Source of the DNA: an uncultured Desulfarculaceae bacterium
GTDB taxonomy: Bacteria > Desulfobacterota > Desulfarculia > Desulfarculales > Desulfarculaceae
Length of the DNA: 9,372 nt
Assembly: GCA_937908275.1 (NCBI GenBank)
Contig: CALERA010000270.1
Span: forward strand, 1-9,372
Direction: 5' to 3'
A program made the translations under genes and the position numbers. Positions 5,636-9,372 of the stretch are shown here, piece by piece. The notes under the pieces were generated by a model, which made no database searches, was not told where the DNA came from, and saw nothing but the letters and a program-made list of their open reading frames with translations. Positions within the stretch are counted from its first letter, which is position 1; every line of letters starts with the position of its first letter.

Positions 5636-6535
5636 ATGGCCCGCGAGACGTTCGACGTGGTGGTCTTGGGCACCGGTCCGGCCGGATTGCAGGCGGCGAT
5701 CCACGCCGCGCGGGCCAAGGTCTCGGTGCTGGTGCTGGGCCGCTCCGGCCAGAGCAGCCTTTTCAAGGCCCACGTGGAGAATTACTGCTGCCTGCCCACC
5801 TTCGCCGGCCCCCAGATGCTGGAGGACGGCCGCCGCCAGGCCGCCGAGTTCGGGGCGGTGCTGCGCGACGAGGACGTGGTGGAGGTGACGCCGGAGGGCG
5901 CGGGCTACCTGGTGCGCACCGAGGGCGGCGAGGTGCTGGCCAAGGCCCTGGTCCTGGCCATGGGCGTCAGCCGCAACCGCCTGGGGGTCAAGGGCGAGAA
6001 GGAGCTGCTGGGCAAGGGCGTCAGCTATTGCGTGGACTGCGACGGCGGCTTTTATCGCGGCCAGGCGGTGGCGGTGGTGGGCGGGGGCAGCGCCGCGGTC
6101 AGCGGTGCCCTGACCCTGCTCTTCCTGGCCAGCCAGGTGCACCTGGTCTGCCGCGAACTGAGCGTGAGCGAGGTCCTGGCCTCGCGCCTGCGCGAGAGCG
6201 CGGTGCGGCTGCACGAGGGGCGCTGGCCCACGGCCATCGAGGGCCAGGACCAGGTGCGCGGCCTGCTCCTGGACGATGGCCAGGCCCTGGCTGTGAGCGG
6301 GGTCTTCATCGAGCTGGGGGCCAAGGGCGCGGTGCAGTTGGCCGGGGGCCTGGGGGTGGCCCTGGACCCGGAGACCATGCGCTACATCGCCGCGGACAAG
6401 CGCCAGGCCACCAACCTGCCCGGGGTCTGGGCCGCGGGCGACATCACCGGACCGCCCTGGCAGATGGCCAAGGCGGTGGGGGAGGGCTGCGTGGCCGGCC
6501 TGGAGGCCGCGGCCCACGCCAAGCGCCAGGCCTGA
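5636..6535 (+). CDS. Thioredoxin-reductase-like FAD/NAD(P) disulfide oxidoreductase, atypical
   Basis: A 299-residue cytoplasmic flavoprotein. GGGAGG (5624-5629) lies 6 nt before the ATG. The order of motifs is that of low-molecular-weight thioredoxin reductases: FAD-binding G12-T-G-P-A-G17, redox-active C132-V-D-C135 followed by D-G, pyridine-nucleotide loop G149-G-G-S-A-A154, and the closing FAD motif AAGDITG (266-272). The reductase moves electrons through FAD to the CxxC pair and then to a partner disulfide. Two features are unusual. The HRR-x-x-x-R set that holds the 2'-phosphate of NADPH is missing (the region reads V-C-R-E-L-S-V-S-E, 171-179), so NADPH specificity is doubtful. Also, the 'ENYPG' segment near the flavin reads E48-N-Y-C51-C52-L-P, adding a vicinal cysteine pair. 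No thioredoxin gene is adjacent. It is probably co-transcribed with the hydrolase 56 nt downstream. Confidence 0.88.
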   Translation: MARETFDVVVLGTGPAGLQAAIHAARAKVSVLVLGRSGQSSLFKAHVENYCCLPTFAGPQMLEDGRRQAAEFGAVLRDEDVVEVTPEGAGYLVRTEGGEVLAKALVLAMGVSRNRLGVKGEKELLGKGVSYCVDCDGGFYRGQAVAVVGGGSAAVSGALTLLFLASQVHLVCRELSVSEVLASRLRESAVRLHEGRWPTAIEGQDQVRGLLLDDGQALAVSGVFIELGAKGAVQLAGGLGVALDPETMRYIAADKRQATNLPGVWAAGDITGPPWQMAKAVGEGCVAGLEAAAHAKRQA

Positions 6536-6591
6536 TTCCATGGGCGTGATTAAATTTAAAAATCAACGATATCGCAGGAAGGGAGCCCCGG

Positions 6592-7140
6592 ATGTCCAAG
6601 CATGATCGACTGCAGAAGCGCGAGGACTGCGTCCTGGTGGTCATCGACGCCCAGGAGAAGCTCCTGCCCGTGATCCACGAGCAGGCCGAGGTGGTGGCCA
6701 ACATCGCCAAGCTGGTCAAGTTCGCCGGCATCGCGGGCCTGCCGGTGGTGGTGACCGAGCAGATGAAGCTGGGGGCCACGGTCCCGGCCCTGGCCGAGGC
6801 CGGCCTGAGCGAACCGGCCATCGCCAAGATCAGTTTCGACTGCTTTGGCTGCGAGGAGTTCGCGCAGAAAATCAAGGCCCTGAAGCGCAAGACCCTGGTC
6901 CTGGTCGGGGTGGAGGCCCATATCTGCGTTTTCCAGACCGCCCTGAGCGCCCTGGAGGACTTCCGGGTGCAGGTGGTGGGCGACGCGGTCTCCTCCCGCA
7001 CCGCCCGCAACCGCGACCTGGCCCTGGCCCGGCTGCGCCACGCCGGCTGCGTGGTCACCTCCAGCGAGATGTTCATCTACGAAATCCTGCGCCAGGCCGG
7101 CACCGAGGAGTTCAAGGCCACCCTGCCCCTGGTCAAATAG
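6592..7140 (+). CDS. Isochorismatase-fold cysteine hydrolase
   Basis: A 182-residue soluble enzyme. ATG 6592 has AGGAAGGGAG (6576-6585) 6 nt upstream, the strongest ribosome binding site here. The catalytic triad of the family is visible: D19 (in VVIDAQE), K79 (in AIAKISFDCFG) and C112 (in GVEAHICVFQTA), with the expected His110 before the cysteine. The 'VTEQMKLGATVPAL' stretch (54-67) is typical of the ISOC1/ISOC2-like subgroup rather than of true isochorismatases or nicotinamidases. The reaction is probably amide or ester hydrolysis, but the substrate cannot be told from sequence. It follows the thioredoxin-reductase-like gene after a 56-nt gap with an AT-rich patch (6549-6570). The pair is likely one transcription unit ended by the hairpin at 7153-7186. 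Confidence 0.88.
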   Translation: MSKHDRLQKREDCVLVVIDAQEKLLPVIHEQAEVVANIAKLVKFAGIAGLPVVVTEQMKLGATVPALAEAGLSEPAIAKISFDCFGCEEFAQKIKALKRKTLVLVGVEAHICVFQTALSALEDFRVQVVGDAVSSRTARNRDLALARLRHAGCVVTSSEMFIYEILRQAGTEEFKATLPLVK

Positions 7141-7152
7141 GCTGTCATCCGG

Positions 7153-7186
7153 CCGGGGCCCTGGCGCGGGTCCGCCAGGGCCCCGG
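7153..7186 (+). terminator. Strong GC-rich terminator hairpin after the hydrolase gene
   Basis: A perfect 14-bp stem (7153-7166 with 7173-7186) with the six-base loop CGGGTC, starting 12 bases after the stop codon. The T-rich tail is poor (ATTTA, 7191-7195). It separates the reductase/hydrolase unit from the regulator gene. Confidence 0.7.
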
Positions 7187-7215
7187 GTCCATTTAGCGGT
7201 ACAAGTTAACGATGA

Positions 7216-7297
7216 GAACTGGTTTGGCAGCCTTCCGGCCCAAGGACGGTTCGGGACCATTCAGGATATCTGCCTGAACTGGTTATTGTTTTTGGCA
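7216..7297. promoter_or_regulatory. Cluster of repeats upstream of the MarR gene (candidate operators)
   Basis: GAACTGGTT occurs twice in direct orientation (7216-7224 and 7276-7284). TTTGGCA occurs twice (7223-7229 and 7291-7297). An inverted repeat TTCAGG-x7-CCTGAA spans 7260-7278. The DNA is more AT-rich than the genes. These are plausible protein-binding sites for the MarR regulator or another factor. A third TTTGGCA lies upstream of the FadL-type gene at 7858. Confidence 0.4.
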
Positions 7298-7311
7298 AAT
7301 GTAATTTGATC

Positions 7312-7341
7312 TTGACAGGTCGTCCCCTGAATGGATATTGA
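7312..7341 (+). promoter_or_regulatory. Candidate near-leaderless promoter of the MarR gene
   Basis: TTGACA (7312-7317) is a perfect -35. TATTGA (7336-7341) follows after 18 bp as a moderate -10. Transcription would begin at about 7348-7350, on the start codon itself. The -10 overlaps an imperfect palindrome TATTGATTAATA (7336-7347), a natural place for autorepression. Confidence 0.5.
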
Positions 7342-7349
7342 TTAATACC

Positions 7350-7838
7350 ATGAACAAATCCACCGCAGAATTTGCGCCGGAAGGCGTCGCCCTGCTGGAC
7401 TACCAGACCCAGCGCCTACAGGGGCTGATCGGCGAGATGGTGCACTGCTGCCAGGATCGCATGATCTTCCAGTCGCAGAAATTCGACTTGCCTCAGGCGG
7501 AGTTGCGCTGCCTGATGCTCTTCGGCGACGAGCGCTATCTCACGGTCAAGAGCATCGCCCAGCGCCTGGAGGTGGCCAAGAGCCGGGTGACCAAAATCCT
7601 GGAGGGGATGGAGGCCAGGGGCCTGGTCAGCCGCACCGACGATCCCCAGGACGGCCGCATCCGCCTGATCAGCCTGACCCCCGAGGGCCGGCGACGGGCC
7701 CAGGCGGTGGGGGAATTCATGCGGGAGATCCATCAGCGGATTCTGCTGCAATTCGAGGGCGATCAGCGGCTGGAGATCATCGGCGCCCTGGAGTCCCTGC
7801 GCACCGCCATGGAGGTGGTCAAGCAGGGCCTGAAATAG
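7350..7838 (+). CDS. MarR-family transcriptional regulator
   Basis: A 162-residue DNA-binding protein from ATG 7350; TTG 7338 would add four residues. No ribosome binding site precedes either, which fits the near-leaderless promoter. The winged helix-turn-helix is clear: LTVKSIAQRLEVAKSRVTKI (64-83, recognition helix about 76-84), then the wing 'R95-T-D-D-P-Q-D-G-R-I-R-L-I-S-L-T' and 'PEGRR' (111-115). The D-x-R pattern in the wing (D101-G-R103) is the family's DNA-contact hallmark. Helical dimerisation regions flank it on both sides (15-60 and 115-160). Three cysteines, C33, C34 and C54, lie in the N-terminal helices where MarR proteins bind ligands or sense oxidation. The FadL-type gene begins 76 bp downstream on the same strand, so control of uptake of a fatty acid or other hydrophobic compound is a sound guess; the ligand is unknown. 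Confidence 0.9.
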   Translation: MNKSTAEFAPEGVALLDYQTQRLQGLIGEMVHCCQDRMIFQSQKFDLPQAELRCLMLFGDERYLTVKSIAQRLEVAKSRVTKILEGMEARGLVSRTDDPQDGRIRLISLTPEGRRRAQAVGEFMREIHQRILLQFEGDQRLEIIGALESLRTAMEVVKQGLK

Positions 7839-7914
7839 TCTTGCTGGAGGCGGATCGTTTGGCATCAGGGATTTTTTGGGGATTGATAGATAACACTAAT
7901 AACATAGGTTAAAA
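7839..7914 (+). promoter_or_regulatory. Leader region of the FadL-type gene with possible regulator sites
   Basis: AT-rich for this genome. It holds TTTGGCA (7858-7864), also present twice before the MarR gene, and a direct repeat ATAAC at 7890-7894 and 7899-7903. TAGG (7905-7908) serves as a weak ribosome binding site six bases before ATG 7915. I see no clear -10/-35 pair, so the gene may be read through from the MarR gene or use an activator-dependent promoter. Confidence 0.35.
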
Positions 7915-9141
7915 ATGGGAACAATGCTCAGGGCGCTGGTAGGAGGGATGGTGGCGCTGGCCTGTAGTGCCGGGCCGGCCCTGGCCACCAATGGCATGAA
8001 CATGATCGCCTTTGGCGGGCAGGAGGCCGGCATGGCCGGGGCCAGCCTGGCCGTCTCCGACAATCCCATGGCCACCAACAACAACCCGGCGGGTCTGACC
8101 CAGGTCAAGACCCCCGAACTGACCGCGGGCCTGGAGGTGCTGATGCCCAACCTCCAGCACCAGGACATGTTCACCGGCAGCGTGGACGGGGAGAGCAACT
8201 ACTTCCTGCTGCCCATGGCGGCCTACGCCCAGCCCCTGGGCAACGGCCCCTGGCGTCTGGGTCTGGGCCTCTTCGCCCAGGGCGGCATGGGCGCGGAATT
8301 CAAGAACCTCAAGACCGCCTTCGGCACCACCGACCAGACCTACACCAACGTGGGCTACGCCAAGCTGGCCCCTTCAGTGGCCTATCAGGTCACGCCCGAC
8401 CTCTCCCTGGGCCTGGCCCTGAACCTGGGCTACTCCACCATGGAGATGAAGTTCTTCCCCAACACCGTGGCCCCGGGCGCCTTTTACGGCATGAACCTCC
8501 AGGATGTCTATGCCTTTGGCTACGGCCTCAAGGCCGGCGCGCAGTACAAGCTCAACCCCATGACGACCCTGGGCCTGGTCTACACCTCCCGCTCGCAGAT
8601 GGACTTCAAGCACGGCAGCATGACCTTCGCCGGCCTGGGCTCCTATGACGCCGAGGTCAGCGGCTTCAACTGGCCCCAGTCGGTGGGCGCGGGCGTCGCG
8701 CTGCGGCCCACCTCCCGCTGGCTCCTGGCCCTGGACCTGACCTGGGTCAACTGGAGCGAGGCCATGGAAACCGTGGAAATCAAGACCAACTCGCCCCTGG
8801 GCACGGTCAAGTTCCCCATGGAGTGGAAGGACCAGTACGTCGTGGCCCTGGGCGCGGCCTACAAGCTGACCGAGGCCTGGACCCTGCGGGCGGGCTACAA
8901 CTACGCCAGCAACCCGGTGCCCCAGGAGAACCTGAGCCCCCTGTTCCCGGCCATCACCGAGCACCATGTCACCCTGGGTCTGGGCTACCGGATCAACCAG
9001 GCCTGGTCCATCGACGGGGCCTGGGAGCACGCCTTCGAGAAGATCGTCACCTACACCAACACCGGCGCTCCCTTCGGCCCCAACGCCGAGGAGAGCCATG
9101 AACAGAACACCGTCAGTCTTTTCGCTACGGTGCGCTTCTAG
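7915..9141 (+). CDS. FadL/OmpP1/TodX-family outer-membrane channel for hydrophobic compounds
   Basis: A 408-residue outer-membrane barrel. A signal peptide ends at ALA (22-24), leaving a mature start TNGMNMIAFG. The N-terminal hatch motif typical of FadL is present: G-x-x-x-A-G-M-A-G-A (35-44), D49, and NPAGL (57-61). The rest is a run of alternating strands with many aromatic residues. It ends in a strand closing on phenylalanine (TVRF), the BAM recognition signal. Length matches the family (about 400-450). FadL proteins move long-chain fatty acids, and some relatives aromatic hydrocarbons, across the outer membrane by lateral diffusion. The substrate here is not resolvable. Placement just after a MarR regulator suggests substrate-responsive expression. 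Start: ATG 7915 is used; ATG 7924 is in frame but has no properly spaced ribosome binding site. Confidence 0.92.
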   Translation: MGTMLRALVGGMVALACSAGPALATNGMNMIAFGGQEAGMAGASLAVSDNPMATNNNPAGLTQVKTPELTAGLEVLMPNLQHQDMFTGSVDGESNYFLLPMAAYAQPLGNGPWRLGLGLFAQGGMGAEFKNLKTAFGTTDQTYTNVGYAKLAPSVAYQVTPDLSLGLALNLGYSTMEMKFFPNTVAPGAFYGMNLQDVYAFGYGLKAGAQYKLNPMTTLGLVYTSRSQMDFKHGSMTFAGLGSYDAEVSGFNWPQSVGAGVALRPTSRWLLALDLTWVNWSEAMETVEIKTNSPLGTVKFPMEWKDQYVVALGAAYKLTEAWTLRAGYNYASNPVPQENLSPLFPAITEHHVTLGLGYRINQAWSIDGAWEHAFEKIVTYTNTGAPFGPNAEESHEQNTVSLFATVRF

Positions 9142-9151
9142 CAAATAGGAC

Positions 9152-9180
9152 TTGGGGCGACCAGGCCGGGGGCCTACACT
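9152..9180 (+). promoter_or_regulatory. Candidate promoter of the DsrE2-like gene
   Basis: TTGGGG (9152-9157), 17-bp spacer, TACACT (9175-9180), preceded by CC as at other promoters here. Transcription would start near 9187, leaving a leader of about 45 nt. Confidence 0.45.
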
Positions 9181-9197
9181 GAAATAGAGTGGGCCCC
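9169..9197. repeat. Interrupted inverted repeat over the DsrE2-like promoter
   Basis: GGGGCC-TA-CACT (9169-9180) pairs with AGTG-GGCCCC (9188-9197): ten base pairs with a two-base TA bulge and a seven-base loop (GAAATAG). It covers the -10 box and the expected start point. It could be the terminator of the FadL-type gene (no T-run) or an operator for the downstream gene. Confidence 0.4.
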
Positions 9198-9231
9198 AGC
9201 CTGTCCCCACAACCCGGATTCGGAGGACGCA

Positions 9232-9372
9232 ATGACCGAGGTGGAGATCCAGAAACTGGTTGAACAGCGGGTCCAGGAGGAACTGGACAAGCGCCTGGCC
9301 GAGCCCCAGCCGGCCAAGGCCATGACCATCATCGCCTCCAAGGGCAGCCTGGACATGGCCTATCCGGTGCTG
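9232..9372 (+). CDS. DsrE2-type (DsrE/DsrF/DrsH-like) protein, N-terminal part (cut by window edge)
   Basis: The first 47 codons are present, with GGAGG (9222-9226) five bases before the ATG. The translation begins MTEVEIQKLVEQRVQEELDK, a charged helix or short coiled coil. After a linker comes M31-T-I-I-A-S-K-G-S-L-D-M-A-Y-P-V-L (31-47). The 'I-x-S-K-G-x-L-D-M-A-Y-P' stretch is the characteristic opening strand and loop of DsrE2-like proteins, part of the DsrE fold that carries sulfur as a cysteine persulfide. The predicted active-site cysteine lies beyond the window. Such proteins are common in sulfur-metabolising bacteria, which supports the lineage guess. Partners cannot be judged because the gene runs off the edge. 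Confidence 0.8.
   Translation, partial: MTEVEIQKLVEQRVQEELDKRLAEPQPAKAMTIIASKGSLDMAYPVL

Noticed and set aside
5368..6549. 393-codon plus-strand and 324-codon minus-strand frames over the flavoprotein gene
   Set aside because: Both overlap the reductase with its intact FAD, CxxC and nucleotide motifs; their own sequences are low-complexity.
7292..7310. Sigma-54-type promoter (TTGGCA ... TTGAT)
   Set aside because: The second element lacks the GC doublet at the required distance from the GG.

Overview
The window is very GC-rich and protein-dense. Its gene set (tandem universal stress protein, PilZ protein, DsrE2-like sulfur-trafficking protein, FadL porin, OmpA-type and TolB-propeller envelope proteins) suggests a Gram-negative bacterium, most likely a Desulfobacterota (delta-proteobacterial) lineage such as Desulfarculales. 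This is inferred from gene content and base composition; no rRNA or tRNA is present to confirm it. I see no CRISPR array, transposase, integrase or phage gene.

Layout. The left edge holds the N-terminus of a class I SAM-dependent methyltransferase (minus strand). It is divergent from a small four-cysteine protein (283-525, plus). A gene-poor stretch (526-884) follows, carrying one degenerate copy of a dispersed palindromic repeat (605-710) and a perfect 12-bp palindrome (739-750). Next come a minus-strand PilZ (c-di-GMP receptor) protein (885-1814) and, divergently, a two-domain universal stress protein (2005-2940). A perfect inverted repeat lies between their two candidate promoters. The next two genes are exported envelope proteins: a periplasmic OmpA-C-domain peptidoglycan-binding protein (3075-3902) and a TolB-like beta-propeller with a C-terminal carbohydrate-binding-like beta-sandwich (4001-5497).

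A probable two-gene unit follows: a thioredoxin-reductase-like flavoprotein (5636-6535) and an isochorismatase-fold cysteine hydrolase (6592-7140), closed by a 14-bp GC-rich hairpin. Then comes a MarR-family regulator (7350-7838) with a near-leaderless candidate promoter. Directly downstream on the same strand is a FadL/OmpP1 outer-membrane channel (7915-9141), probably its target. The right edge holds the N-terminus of a DsrE2-type protein (from 9232).

The candidate promoters look alike: a -10 hexamer of the form TANANT, usually preceded by CC, and often a TTG-starting -35 box 17-18 bp upstream. At three junctions a GC-rich inverted repeat lies on or beside the next promoter. Nothing here forms an obvious new multi-gene system. 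The points most worth checking are the atypical thioredoxin reductase, the MarR-FadL pair with its shared upstream motif, the OmpA/TolB-propeller neighbours and the small cysteine-motif protein.
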